A stretch of 64,000 nucleotides of DNA, taken from Bacteroidales bacterium. GTDB taxonomy: Bacteria; Bacteroidota; Bacteroidia; Bacteroidales; WCHB1-69. Positions 1 through 10,081 of the stretch are shown one piece after another (positions within the stretch are counted from its first letter, which is position 1; each line of letters starts with the position of its first letter). The notes under the pieces are model-generated. The model ran no database searches and was not told the origin of the DNA. It was given only the letters and a program-made list of their open reading frames with translations. Location: NCBI GenBank assembly GCA_017395245.1, contig JAFPVR010000111.1, positions 62,001 through 126,000 on the forward strand. Reading direction: 5' to 3'. Made by a program: the position numbers and the translations under genes.

Positions 1-3000
1 TGGACGAGGCCGCAAGGGTGGTCACTGTCGGATCCGTGACGACCGGGGCACCGCCGCAGTTGGGCGTGAAACCGAAACCGGTGTACGTCGTCATGTCGGA
101 GACCGTGTACAGCACGGTTTCGTCGGGAGCCGCGATGGAGAATCCGACTTCATCGGGATAGTTGCCGGGAAACCATACGATAACGGTGGAGTCGCCGTTG
201 CAGAGGTTCACAATCTCCGTGCCGGCAGAGCCGCTCGTTAAACCGATGGTAGCCACGGTGACACCGCCCTGTCTCACTTCGATGTAACCGCCGTTCCAGC
301 CGTCGCCGTAGCCGTCGGTGAGGTTGAAGGTGTAGGCGCACTGGTTCGATGTGTCGCAAAGCGAGGTGGTGAACGAGGTGGGAAGGGTCCAGCCGCTGGC
401 CTCGCTGTTGCCGCAGTCAGACTGCACCTGCACGGTGTAGGCGGTGCCGGAGGTGAGACCGGTCACGGTGAAGGGATTCGTGGTGGCGGTCACGGTGTTC
501 TCCGTGGTGCCGTCACTGAACTTGATATACCAGGTGCTGGCTTCGCCGTTCTCCGTCCAGGAAATGTCGGCAGAGGTCATGTTTAGGTTGGTGACGGTCA
601 CAGCGGTCGGGGTCGGACAGGCCGGAATCTCTTCCAGAACAACATCGTCCATGGAGATGCGGGAGGAGGCATACTCGGGAGCCACGGTCTTGAACGCGAC
701 GTAGGTACCGGTGCCCGTGTAGTTTTCAAACGTGACAACGATGGGGTCGTTGCCATAAACGTTCGGCAGGGACACCGTTTCCACATTGGTGAACGTGGAA
801 GCGTCGTGCGGGTCTGTCATCACACCCACTTGCAGGGATACCGCTCCGCTGTAGTCGTTTGTGTTGGCGTAGAACGAAACTTCCAGATTCTGGATATTGA
901 GCGCATTGGGGTCGATAGCCGGCATGATGGCTATGCTGCTGCCGTAATAGTTGTAGAAATAGAGGGAGTTGATGCCGTCGTGAGCGTAATCCGAATAGTT
1001 TTCGACATACGGGTACTGGGAGTAGGAGTCGCCGGAAATACGGTGCCAGCAGAGCACGTACGGGTAGGAGATTCCCACAATGTTGCTTTCGAAATCCCAG
1101 GTTTGCGGCACTGTGGTGAGCTGCAGACACTCCGTCATGAAGTTGACAGGAATTGACCACGCGCTGGTGTCGTTGGCGCTGCAGATGGTGTTGGCCTTCA
1201 CCACATAGTTGGTGGCGGGTGTCAAACCATTGATGGTCACAATCGTATCGCTGACCGTGAAGATGGAGTCATTGATGTTGACTTGCCATAGGTTATCAAA
1301 TTCGGTGGCGGGTGTGATGCCGATGGTCACGGTGGTGGCACCGTTGGCGAGGAGTTCGACCGCAACAGGTCTGGCGCAGGAAACCGTCGTGACGGCCAGG
1401 TTGTCAATGGCGGCGGAAGGTTGGGTGCCTACGCTGAGGTCGTTACGCCACAAGAAGTAGAGACGCTTCGTGGCGTTGGCGTAGCTGCCGTCCAGGACAA
1501 TGTTCTCCGTCTGCCAGGTTGACTGCTGGTTGAAAAATCCCAGCAGGGCGGAACCGGAGGGGTTGTCGTAGGAACCGGCATTCACGGAGGTGGGATTCCC
1601 GATAAAGACCTTCATGTAGTCGTATGTGGATTCACCATAGCCTCTCCAGTCGAAGGAGATGTTGAACTGGTCGGCGTCGGGGAACTGGATGTCGCGGTAA
1701 GCCCAAACGGCCGAGGAAGCAGTAACGTCATAGTCGTTTGTCGCGCCGCTGTCGGAAGAGACATACAAGCCGTACATCCCGTTGGTAGTGTTGTTGGCGG
1801 CCGTGTCAAAAACCCAGATGTTCGGCTCGGAGCCGTTCACAAGCGTCCAATGGGCATTCTCCACCGTGTCCTCGAAGTTGCAGATGTAGGGCAGTTGAAC
1901 GGCTTCAGTCAGCAGTGTGGTGAACGTGAAGGGAGCGGACCAGATGGAATTCTCCGAACCGCAAAGGGTTCTCACGAAAATCGTGTAGGAGGTGTTCGCG
2001 GTCAGGTTGCCCATCGTGTAAGAATTGGTGGTGACATTCTCGCTCGGCAGGGTGTCGGGGTTGCTGTATGCGGAGCCCACGGCAACTTCCCATGCGGATT
2101 GGTCGCCCGTGGCGTTCCAGGAGATTGTGGCATGGTCGATGCCCAAGTTGGCCGAGAAGACGGTCGGGCGCATACAGTCGGGAAGAGCCTCCAACACCAC
2201 ATTGTCAACATAATAGGAATTCGCCTCCACGTTGCGGAAGGCCACGTAGGCACCGTTGCCCTGATAGGAGGCTAAGGAGACCTCGTAGGAGGCATAGCTG
2301 TCGGTCATGGCAAGACTCGCCACCGTGGTGAACGTGTTGACATTGGTCGGGTCGGTCATCACGCCCACCTGGAGCACGTCTCCGGGATTGTAGGCGTATG
2401 CATCGAATGTGACACGGTATTCGGTGAGGTCGATCGCGGTGGGGTCAATGGCGGGCATGGCTGCCGTGTTCACGTTGTAGAAGTTGAGGCAGTTGCTGCT
2501 GTTGACACCACTGTAGGTGTTTACATACGGGTAGGTGGTGCTGCTGTTGCCCCGGACCCAACATATCGGCAAATCCGTGCTGTTGAGAAACTCCTCAAAG
2601 TCGCACGAATAGGGTAGCGAATCCATCGGGCTGCAGTTTGTCGTGAAGTGAATCGCGACCGAAGGGGTTTCAGTCAGGTCGGAGCAGATGGAGGTTACGT
2701 ACAGGTCGTAGTCGGTGGCGGAATTCAGACCGGTGAGCGTGTAGAAGTTGTCGGTCAGGGGACCGTCGTCGATGGCCGTGTAGGCGGCGGTGCCGCTTTC
2801 GCGGTAGTAGACCATGAAACCGTCCTCCTCAGAACTCCAGCTCAGGGATACGGAGTTGTGTGACAGGTTGGTGATGGTCACACTTTCCGGGCGCGGGCAG
2901 CTCGGAATCAGCTCCAAGGTGATGTCGTCGATATACAGGCTGTTGTCGTAGTAGTAGTTGCCGTCGTAGGTGTATTGGCCGGGGTTGATGCGCATGGCAA

Positions 3001-5101
3001 TATGGTTGGCCGTTCCCGTATAATCCTCGAGTGTGGTGACATATTCAGTGTGGGAGGTTGTGAAACTGGTGACGGAATCTAACGGCACGAACGTGGCCGT
3101 GTCAGTGGGGTCGGTGATAACACCAATCTCAATCAGGGCGGGATGGGTGGTGGCACTCATCATGTAGTCGTAGCGGCTCCAGAAGGTCAGCTGCATGTTG
3201 CTGATTTGGAGTGTGTTGTCCAATTCGGGGAGCACGAGGACTTGCGGTGTGCTGGCGTAGCAGTACAGGGCATAGTCGCCGCTGTGGGAATAATAGGAAG
3301 AGTTGTAGACATTCAACTCGCCGAAACCCAGCTTGTCCCAGCAGGTGGGAAGGGTGAAGTTGACGCTGCCGATGTTGTGCTCGAAATCGCAGGTCAGCGG
3401 CAGTTCGGTGACATCCGCGCATTCGGTCACGAATATGGACGGACTTTCCGTGAGCAGGGACGAAAGGACTGCGCCGTCATCACACAACGCTTCCACATAC
3501 CACATATAGTATTGGCCGGGGAGGAGGTTCTCAAGCGTGTAGGTGCTGTCGGAACTCAGGGTCACGTTGTTCACCACCGTGTAGGTGCTGGCATCGTCAG
3601 TCTTGTAGTAGAAGTTGAAATTGTCGGCGTCCGAAGTCCACGAGAGGATGGCGGAAGAGGTGTTCACCGAATCAACCGTAAGGGCGGAGGGACGTGTGCA
3701 GTCGGGGCTTTCCTCCACCGACACGTTGTCGAGACAGAGGTAGTAGGCATTGTTCGGATAGTCGCGTCTTACAAAGGCGATGTAGCGGTTGCCTGTGTAT
3801 CCGGCTAAGGAGACTTCGTAGAGGAAAAATTCCGTGGGCAGGTTGTTGAACTGGGCGATTTTGGTGAAGCCAGGAAGGGCGGCCGTGTCGCTCGCAGGAG
3901 CCGTCAGCGTGGCGTTTTCGGCGGAAATCCAGACGGAGACTTCCTCCAAACCATACCAACTGTACGAAGACTTTGCCATGAAGGTCAGATGCTGTGTGCC
4001 GGTGAGGGCCAACTTCGGTGTAACCAGCCAGTCGTTCTGTGCGCCGTCGGCGTAACCGGAATACATGGTTGCCGAACCCTGGCCTTCAAAAACGAAATCA
4101 GAGGCAGGGTTGGGTTGCCAGTTGAAATCGTAGGAGCCGGTGCTCAGCACGCCGCCGTCGTAACGTTTCCAGCATAGCGGGGCGTAGGATTCCTGATTGA
4201 AGGCGTTGGAGGAAATCCACTCTCCTTCAAAGTTCTCCGTCCACGGGAAGGTGATTGTCGCGTCGCATTCGGTGTAGAATGATATGAAGTTGGTCGCACT
4301 GAGGTCGCCGCCGCCGCAGTCCGAGCGTACGAAAGCCTGATAGTGCGTGCCCGGGCCGAGATTGGTGAACGTGTGGGTGGTCTCATTGACAGGAATCCAG
4401 GTGAGGGTGGCTTCATCCGCGCCGATCGTGTCAACAGCCACTAAGTTAGTGCCGACGGACTGGTTGTGCCAGCTGAATGTGGCGGAAGTGGAAGTGATAT
4501 TGCTGATACCCAAATTGTTCGGGGTTAGACAGGTGGCACCGCCCGTGAACGAGAATTGAGTCTTCGGGATGAAATTCTGGCGATAGGGCGGGTTGCTGCC
4601 GTAAACGTAAATGCTGCTGTAATCACTGGTGGAGACGCCAAAGAATTCGCCACTGCTGTAAGATGCGGACAGTGTCGTGATGTCGAACAGCAGGTTGCCG
4701 CCGTTGTAAACGTACGGGGTGGTGAAGTTGAACGTCAGTTCGCCGTTCTGCACGCTAAGCGTGCCCGTGCAGACTTGTGTCACAGGGTCGCTGTTGAGCG
4801 CGGATGACGCGAATCCTGATGCCGCTGTGACACCGAGGCTCACCGTGTAATTATTGCCCCAGGAGGGGGAACCAGCCAGATAAAATGTCATGGACGTGAT
4901 GGAGCCGCCGATCATGTCGCCCAGCATGGATGCCGGGTAGATGACCTGGTTGTGCTGGTTCGCATCCAACCACAAGCCGTAGAGGGGCACGTTGCTGCTC
5001 GTCACCGAACCGTTCGCCACCATCAGGGTGTTGGTTTGTGCCGACAGCGTCAGGCCACCGAGGCATAGCACTGTCAGCAGGGTAAGTAATCGTTTTTTCA
5101 T
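1..5101 (-). CDS. Giant secreted FN3/cleaved-adhesin-like protein, C-terminus beyond the window
   Basis: ATG at 5099-5101 opens a signal peptide (MKKRLLTLLTVLCLGG, ending near SAQ). The frame then stays open for about 1700 codons to the left edge, so the C-terminus is missing. After a beta-rich N-terminal region of about 180 residues, at least six FN3 units (each starting Cys-x-x-Pro and ending ..SW) alternate with about five 150-170 residue modules of the cleaved-adhesin/MAM type, recognised by the CDFE or ENFE start, a CW motif, GVMTDP, YIAF and a YIDDI/YVDNV end. A YGDGWNG module lies near 130-360, and a further FN3-like unit begins at the edge (VTDPTVTT). Close paralogues in this window end in a T9SS sorting domain, so one probably lies just outside. 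The likely role is a cell-surface or released adhesin; the ligand is unknown. Confidence 0.85.
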   Translation of the reverse strand, partial: MKKRLLTLLTVLCLGGLTLSAQTNTLMVANGSVTSSNVPLYGLWLDANQHNQVIYPASMLGDMIGGSITSMTFYLAGSPSWGNNYTVSLGVTAASGFASSALNSDPVTQVCTGTLSVQNGELTFNFTTPYVYNGGNLLFDITTLSASYSSGEFFGVSTSDYSSIYVYGSNPPYRQNFIPKTQFSFTGGATCLTPNNLGISNITSTSATFSWHNQSVGTNLVAVDTIGADEATLTWIPVNETTHTFTNLGPGTHYQAFVRSDCGGGDLSATNFISFYTECDATITFPWTENFEGEWISSNAFNQESYAPLCWKRYDGGVLSTGSYDFNWQPNPASDFVFEGQGSATMYSGYADGAQNDWLVTPKLALTGTQHLTFMAKSSYSWYGLEEVSVWISAENATLTAPASDTAALPGFTKIAQFNNLPTEFFLYEVSLAGYTGNRYIAFVRRDYPNNAYYLCLDNVSVEESPDCTRPSALTVDSVNTSSAILSWTSDADNFNFYYKTDDASTYTVVNNVTLSSDSTYTLENLLPGQYYMWYVEALCDDGAVLSSLLTESPSIFVTECADVTELPLTCDFEHNIGSVNFTLPTCWDKLGFGELNVYNSSYYSHSGDYALYCYASTPQVLVLPELDNTLQISNMQLTFWSRYDYMMSATTHPALIEIGVITDPTDTATFVPLDSVTSFTTSHTEYVTTLEDYTGTANHIAMRINPGQYTYDGNYYYDNSLYIDDITLELIPSCPRPESVTITNLSHNSVSLSWSSEEDGFMVYYRESGTAAYTAIDDGPLTDNFYTLTGLNSATDYDLYVTSICSDLTETPSVAIHFTTNCSPMDSLPYSCDFEEFLNSTDLPICWVRGNSSTTYPYVNTYSGVNSSNCLNFYNVNTAAMPAIDPTAIDLTEYRVTFDAYAYNPGDVLQVGVMTDPTNVNTFTTVASLAMTDSYASYEVSLASYQGNGAYVAFRNVEANSYYVDNVVLEALPDCMRPTVFSANLGIDHATISWNATGDQSAWEVAVGSAYSNPDTLPSENVTTNSYTMGNLTANTSYTIFVRTLCGSENSIWSAPFTFTTLLTEAVQLPYICNFEDTVENAHWTLVNGSEPNIWVFDTAANNTTNGMYGLYVSSDSGATNDYDVTASSAVWAYRDIQFPDADQFNISFDWRGYGESTYDYMKVFIGNPTSVNAGSYDNPSGSALLGFFNQQSTWQTENIVLDGSYANATKRLYFLWRNDLSVGTQPSAAIDNLAVTTVSCARPVAVELLANGATTVTIGITPATEFDNLWQVNINDSIFTVSDTIVTINGLTPATNYVVKANTICSANDTSAWSIPVNFMTECLQLTTVPQTWDFESNIVGISYPYVLCWHRISGDSYSQYPYVENYSDYAHDGINSLYFYNYYGSSIAIMPAIDPNALNIQNLEVSFYANTNDYSGAVSLQVGVMTDPHDASTFTNVETVSLPNVYGNDPIVVTFENYTGTGTYVAFKTVAPEYASSRISMDDVVLEEIPACPTPTAVTVTNLNMTSADISWTENGEASTWYIKFSDGTTENTVTATTNPFTVTGLTSGTAYTVQVQSDCGNSEASGWTLPTSFTTSLCDTSNQCAYTFNLTDGYGDGWNGGYIEVRQGGVTVATIGLTSGSAGTEIVNLCNGDSTVIVWFPGNYPDEVGFSIAAPDETVLYTVSDMTTYTGFGFTPNCGGAPVVTDPTVTTLAASS

Positions 5102-5111
5102 ACTTTTTTGG

Positions 5112-5225
5112 ATTTGGTGATTGTATTTAATTGATTGTTTATTGTCTGAAAAACGTACGAATCAAAGCGGCAAAGGTACAATATTGTTATGCGCACAATG
5201 CTGTGTTGATAAAATGTTCATAACT
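5112..5225 (-). promoter_or_regulatory. Promoter and 5' leader of the left-edge giant gene
   Basis: A -7 element TACCTTTG (matching TANNTTTG) reads on the minus strand at 5171-5178, about 70 bases before the ATG. A TCACCAAAT leader motif at 5112-5120 sits 10 bases before the ATG, as in four other T9SS genes here. Upstream, two 9-mers close to TTATSAACA lie at 5205-5225, but in the opposite orientation to those of the other giant genes. No convincing -33 TTG at the expected spacing was found. Confidence 0.55.
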
Positions 5226-5227
5226 AG

Positions 5228-5253
5228 AAAGGGGAACCCTTCTGGATTCCCCA
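5228..5253 (-). terminator. Hairpin terminator, copy 1 of a shared family
   Basis: On the minus strand GGGGAAYCC and GGTTCCCC arms enclose a short loop and are followed by TTTC. It lies 19 bases past the hsdR stop codon and would end the type I R-M/ATPase transcript. The same hairpin recurs seven more times in the window. Confidence 0.7.
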
Positions 5254-5271
5254 TACGTCAATGATTGTTTC

Positions 5272-8194
5272 TCATGCTATTATCGCCCTATGCAATTTCT
5301 CAATATACTGTCCTACCGACTGCAAATCCTGCCCCCATACTTCCACCACGTCGTAGTCGTTGAAGGCGCTGTCATTAATGAGTGTGCTGACTTCAATGTC
5401 GCCATTCTCACAGACGTAATTGATGATGGTTTTCAAATATTCCTCCTGTTGGGAGTTCAACTCATTGTTGCTGATGAATTGCGTGAACATCTTTAATGCA
5501 ACAGCGCGGTCAACACCGATGATAGAGCGGATGAAAGCGGCCACGAAATCGCCGCATATCATGTTCTCCGTGCAATGGCGATAATCATCCTTGGTCCCTA
5601 GTTCTTCCCACAAAATGCGCTCCAGCTCTTTAATATCAGAAACGGTTAACGGTTCGATATTGAGGATTTTTTTCAGGACAGGAAGGTTCCGGTTAGCGGC
5701 AAGGTACTCCAACACTCGCTGTCTGTATGTGGTGTAGATAACCCTATCTTCGGCCACACCGTCATCAATCACCACATCCTCAATGTCCACCTCAAACGAT
5801 TTGCGTTTTTCCCCGAAAATGAATTTTACCAACTCCCTGAGGTCAATTCTAATCTTTTCCAGGCCGTCCAATGTGATGTTCAACCAGAACACATCTGATA
5901 ATACCATGTTGATGGTCTCCATTTTGGCGTGTATCTGCGGAATCACAGATTTTTCAGACAATGCTTGCGCAATGGTGATGATGTTCTTGATGCTGCGCGT
6001 GGCCTTTACGGTTTTGCTGACTTGTGATAGCTCCACGGTCAACACCAGCAAATCAAATCGCTTTGCCGCTTCGTCGGTTTGGCTCTTTGCCAGCAGAGGC
6101 GATATGTCCTGTTTCAGAACTTCCACATCCACCAGTGACAGATAAATCCAATTCTCGGGATTCTTCATTCTGGATACGCTCTCCCAACACTCTCTGACGG
6201 AAATGTGATTGTCGCTGAGCTGCTGCACCTGCTCCAACATTAGCTGCTTGATGTCATCGTGCAGCTGTTTATCAAACGGAATGGCTTGGTGTTGTTGATT
6301 TTGCAGTTCAAAAGCCAATTCGGCGCGGATGCAAAACAGTCTTTCGGTCAGCGATTGTGCGGGCGGTGCCTCCTTGCCGTCAGGATTCTTCCCGAAATAT
6401 TCAAAGTTTCTGCACCAGTCGAAAATGTAGAACTGTTCCTTATCCTTTCCAGCGCCGAAAATGTTCTCGCTTAAGCGCGTTCCACGACCCACCATCTGCC
6501 AGAACTTGATTTTGGACTTCACAATTTTGAAGAACACCAAGTTCAGGATATCAGGAATGTCAATTCCGGTGTCAAGCATATCCACCGATACGGCTATCTG
6601 CGGGTCGGCATCCCGAATCTCCATCTTGTCGATAAGGTCTTGTGCATAGTTGACATAGTTGTCGATAAACACGCAGAAACCGGAGCCATATTCGGGATAG
6701 AGGATATTGAACCGCTGCACAATCATTTCGGCGTGCTGGTGGTTGTAGGCGAAGATGATGGTTTTTCCGATGCGTTCACCACCCTGAACCGACAGACCGT
6801 TGGTCATCAGGTCTTGCAACACTTTGTCGATGGTGTCAATGTTGAAGATGTAGGTGAAAATTTCCTTGCTGTCGGTGTCGATGTAGTTGATCATCGTCTG
6901 ATAGGTTGAGAACATGATGCGGGCGTTCAGATCCTTTTCCTTGTTGTCGTTCTCGCTCAGCACACAGGTGGTGGTATTGGGCAAAAGCTTCACAAAATTC
7001 TTGTGCGCCTGCCGGACGAGGGAGGTGCGGTCAGCCAGGAAGAGGACGTTCTTCACCCAATCGTTCCGCATCAGCACATCCGCCAAAGAGATAGCCACCC
7101 GCGTCTTTCCGGTGCCTGTGGCCATCACCAGCAGGGCTCTGCGGTGCATCTTGTTCAAATGCTCGCAAACGGCTTTGATGCCCGTTTTTTGATAGTCCCT
7201 GTCTGTGATATAGTCTTTGGTTTTGAAATCCGTGATTGGACCGCGTTTTCTGCGCTCAATGAGCTGCCGCAGGTCTTTCTCGGTATGGAAGGCATAGAGC
7301 TTGCGTGGAGGATAGCCCAATCCATCTATGATATAAGTCGCGAATCCGTTGGTGTAGTAGATGACAGGTCACACCTTGTATTGGTTCTCCAAGCAGTCCG
7401 CATAGAGTTCCGCCTGGTGTTTGCCAACCAAAGGACTTTTGCTCGTACGTTTGGCTTCTACAACAGCCAACGGCACACCATCTTGACCGAACAGCACATA
7501 GTCGGCATACCCCACGCCTTTCTCGTTGGGCATACCGTGAACTTCCACCTCAATACAAGCTGCGGAGGGGAGAATCTTCCCCTCTTCGGTGAGAACTTTC
7601 CATCCCGCCTCTTTCAGCATGAGGTCGATGAAAAGGTTTCGGGTTTCCTCCTCGCTAATGTCGGAGGTAAACTCCATCCGGGTTGCGGAATCCGCTTTGG
7701 ATTTGTCCACACTGTTGACAAATTCCACGGAAGGTTCGGGTTTGTCGGCCGGTGCCACGTGGATGGGCGGTTTGCTGGGGATGAGCTCTCTATTGAACGG
7801 TGGGAAACTTTCGACGATATTCAGCTTGACCAACGTGGAGCCGACCACGTTGTAGATGTTCAGCAATGCAAAAAAGGACTCCTTTTTTTGACACATTTCC
7901 CGAATGCGCCGCCATATTGCCGACTTTGCGGATGTAGTGGACGGCCATCATCAGCTTGTCGTTGTTCACAAACTCCTTGAAGGGCTCGTCTTCCACCATT
8001 TCGAACAGGGAGGTGCGCTCGCCAATGAGCAATCCCTTGATGGAGTAGATGGCTCTCGCCACCCATTCCAACGCCTTTCGGCTGTTGATGGCCGACTGGT
8101 CGGGATCGCTGACCTGGGTTATTTCTGCCACGTTGCAGAAACGGTAGAGGTCGTTCAGCGAATGGAGGTCCTTTATGTAGTCGAAGTTGCGCAT
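5272..8194 (-). pseudogene. hsdR: hsdR, type I restriction endonuclease R subunit, inactivated
   Basis: The N-terminal DUF4145-like part (8194-7890, MRNFDYIKDLHSL...) runs into a 7-A tract (plus strand T 7883-7889). Removing one A restores ..NVSKKESFFALLNIYN.., so this is a +1 frameshift. The nuclease part follows, with GVGYADYVLFG and AVVEAKRTS as the D...ExK nuclease core. It ends at an in-frame TGA (7369-7371) where Arg is expected (YKV-stop-PVIYYTNGF). The frame continues through GLGYPPRKLYAFHTEKDL to the motor: Walker A MATGTGKT (about 7100) and motif VI QMVGRGTRL (about 6490). Between TYQTMINYIDTDSKE and IFTYIFNIDTIDKVL (about 6858-6866) the whole DEAH-box/TATP segment, roughly 130 residues in homologues as I recall them, is missing in frame. 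Restriction by this subunit should therefore be lost. The start lies 4 bases after the upstream TOPRIM-like gene, so it shares that transcript. Confidence 0.88.
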
Positions 8195-8198
8195 GATA

Positions 8199-8891
8199 CT
8201 ATTTGAAATGTGCTTTCACAAACTCATACCAGCTGCCGAAAGTAGAAAGGTGGCCCGTTTCCTCATAACGTCTGATTAATTGCTGCAAATACGATTGTTG
8301 CCGAATAGTTTCCGTGTTGTTCTTCGAATAGGTCATATTTCGCTCCTCTAGCATCCTTTTAAGATAACGAAGATGAAACTTGGCCGTTGTGGTAAACCTG
8401 TTCTCATTTATATTGCCCATCTCTTCAGGGTTGTCACGTCCCACGTTATAATAATGGATAAAATCTAAATACTCAGGATTTTGAGGATTGTCCTTGAACA
8501 CATGTTGGTTTCCCAAGAACCACGTTTCCATGCATATTTTTTGTTCGAAGACTACCAGCTCGGCGTCTTGCAAGGTTGTACCACTGGATTGCAACTCGTC
8601 GTTAATACAGTTCATGATATATTCCCTGGATTCCTCCTCTGTGTCAAGACAGACCAAAAGGTAATCGTATCGTGGACCGCCTTGGCTATTAATTGCATTA
8701 ATGTCCAAGACTGCGTTTTTTACATGCTTAAAGATGGAGGGCATTCCACCTCCGCTGAATAGATAGTAATTGTTTTCGCCCACTTTGCTGGCGTCTTCAA
8801 TGCATGTATAGTTCGGAGCCAGTATGGAGAGCCATGCCGGATAAACAGACATTTCGGTCTTGTCACCTTCAACAACGATGTAAAAGTTCAT
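8199..8891 (-). CDS. Small TOPRIM/RloB-like protein, partner of the adjacent ATPase
   Basis: 230 residues. VVEGDKTE at residues 6-13 resembles the first acidic motif of TOPRIM and RloB-type proteins (VEGxTE). YDYLLVCLDTEEES at 75-88 gives a possible second acidic pair, D83 and E85. CMETWFLGN at 120-128 resembles the CxExW segment seen in RloB-like families. No signal peptide or membrane segment. It starts 25 bases after the ATPase gene ends and stops 4 bases before hsdR, which suggests a co-transcribed pair. By analogy with RloA-RloB and PARIS (AriA-AriB), the ATPase would be a sensor and this protein a nuclease effector. That role is inferred from layout and short motifs only. Confidence 0.6.
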   Translation of the reverse strand: MNFYIVVEGDKTEMSVYPAWLSILAPNYTCIEDASKVGENNYYLFSGGGMPSIFKHVKNAVLDINAINSQGGPRYDYLLVCLDTEEESREYIMNCINDELQSSGTTLQDAELVVFEQKICMETWFLGNQHVFKDNPQNPEYLDFIHYYNVGRDNPEEMGNINENRFTTTAKFHLRYLKRMLEERNMTYSKNNTETIRQQSYLQQLIRRYEETGHLSTFGSWYEFVKAHFK

Positions 8892-8916
8892 TTTGTTTCG
8901 TGATTATGTTTCTTGA

Positions 8917-10029
8917 TTATCTATTTTGTCCTGTCCTGTATTCCGGGGTTTGCAGCAGCTGCATAAACGCCTCGTGCTTCGAATGCTCGCCGATGTGGAG
9001 TTCCTCGGCGGTATGTACGTGCACGTCGCTTCCGTTGCGGGTAAGAATCTTCCAATCCTTGACGGGGATGGCGTTGATGATATAGGGGTGGTGGCTGGTC
9101 ATCACCACTTGGATGTCCGCCTCCGGCTCCATTATTAGGTCGGCCAGCTCGTTGATGCAATTCACACCCAGGCCGTTCTCAAACTCGTCTATCATAATCA
9201 CATCACCATCATTGGCCAACACTAAAGTAATGATTTGCAGCAGGGTGCGCATCATACCCGAGGAAATGCCGTCTTGTCTAATCCATGTGGGAACGTTTTT
9301 CTCTTTAATAACCAGAATGGGAACAAGAGTATCATTGAAAGTTTTCGCCAACGTGAAATCCACTTTCTCAACAGTAGGGAATATTTCTTGAAACTTTTGG
9401 CAAATCAGATCAAATTCTTTCAACTTACTCTCGCGAAGCAAGAACAGCCTTTCCAATGGAGAAAACATGCTCAAAGCCTTCACAAGCATAACATTCAGCG
9501 CATTCCGTTTACTCACATCAACTACGGGTGAAACGTGTATTGACGTATCTGCCGCATTCAAACTATAACATTGGCTAAAACCTCTGTAAATAGGGGCGAT
9601 GGTATCTTCTCCTTTCAGAAGTTCCACGGCACTTTTGGCAGCATCCAACTTGACCATTTCACTGCCCTTATAAGCAAAAGAGTTTTTGGTACGTGACACA
9701 ATGGTTTTCCCGTTGTCCGAAATGAATTCTTCAACAAGCATATACTTGTCTTCCTTTGTATTAGGGATAAACATGTCGCTTTCTTGTCTGGCCTCAAATT
9801 CCCCTTTCCAAACATATTCATGTCCATCTTGCTCAAACATCACTTCCCACTTTGACCCGTTATAAGATCTTCCTTGAGCAATCTGGCGCAACGCATTTAT
9901 AAAGTTCAACATACGGGTTTTCCCCACACCTGATGCACCCACCAGAAGAGTAAGCATAGGGTTGAACGTAACTTCACGAACATTCCATCCTGATATTGTG
10001 TCCGCTGAGCTTATTGACTTGAATTTCAT
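8917..10029 (-). CDS. AAA ATPase of the ABC/SMC-like (AAA_15/AAA_21) type
   Basis: 370 residues. Walker A is GASGVGKT (31-38), just after a beta strand as in RecF/OLD-type ATPases. An ABC-like signature ISSGMMRT lies at 255-262 and Walker B DVIMIDEFE at 276-284, followed by D-loop ENGLG and a switch histidine in TSHHP (312-316). This order marks an ABC-class ATPase with a short inserted helical region and no attached nuclease domain. The nuclease-like function may be supplied by the next gene, a candidate TOPRIM/RloB-like protein. The pair sits inside the type I R-M locus, between hsdS and hsdR. Such 'restriction-linked' ATPases are known (RloA), and PARIS has a similar two-gene layout. Assignment to either family is tentative. 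Confidence 0.75.
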   Translation of the reverse strand: MKFKSISSADTISGWNVREVTFNPMLTLLVGASGVGKTRMLNFINALRQIAQGRSYNGSKWEVMFEQDGHEYVWKGEFEARQESDMFIPNTKEDKYMLVEEFISDNGKTIVSRTKNSFAYKGSEMVKLDAAKSAVELLKGEDTIAPIYRGFSQCYSLNAADTSIHVSPVVDVSKRNALNVMLVKALSMFSPLERLFLLRESKLKEFDLICQKFQEIFPTVEKVDFTLAKTFNDTLVPILVIKEKNVPTWIRQDGISSGMMRTLLQIITLVLANDGDVIMIDEFENGLGVNCINELADLIMEPEADIQVVMTSHHPYIINAIPVKDWKILTRNGSDVHVHTAEELHIGEHSKHEAFMQLLQTPEYRTGQNR

Positions 10030-10052
10030 ATAGCCTAATAAATTACAAGTTG

Positions 10053-10060
10053 CAAAAATA
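10053..10060 (-). promoter_or_regulatory. -7 element upstream of the AAA ATPase gene
   Basis: TATTTTTG on the minus strand, 24 bases before the ATPase ATG, matches TANNTTTG. No TTG stands at the -33 spacing. It suggests that the ATPase/TOPRIM/hsdR segment can be transcribed separately from hsdM-hsdS. Confidence 0.45.
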
Positions 10061-10081
10061 CAGTTTATTTTAATTGGGTGG

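Noticed and set aside
7883..7889. hsdR as an on/off phase-variable gene through the 7-A tract
   Set aside because: The tract is short and two further lesions downstream would keep the gene off in any frame.
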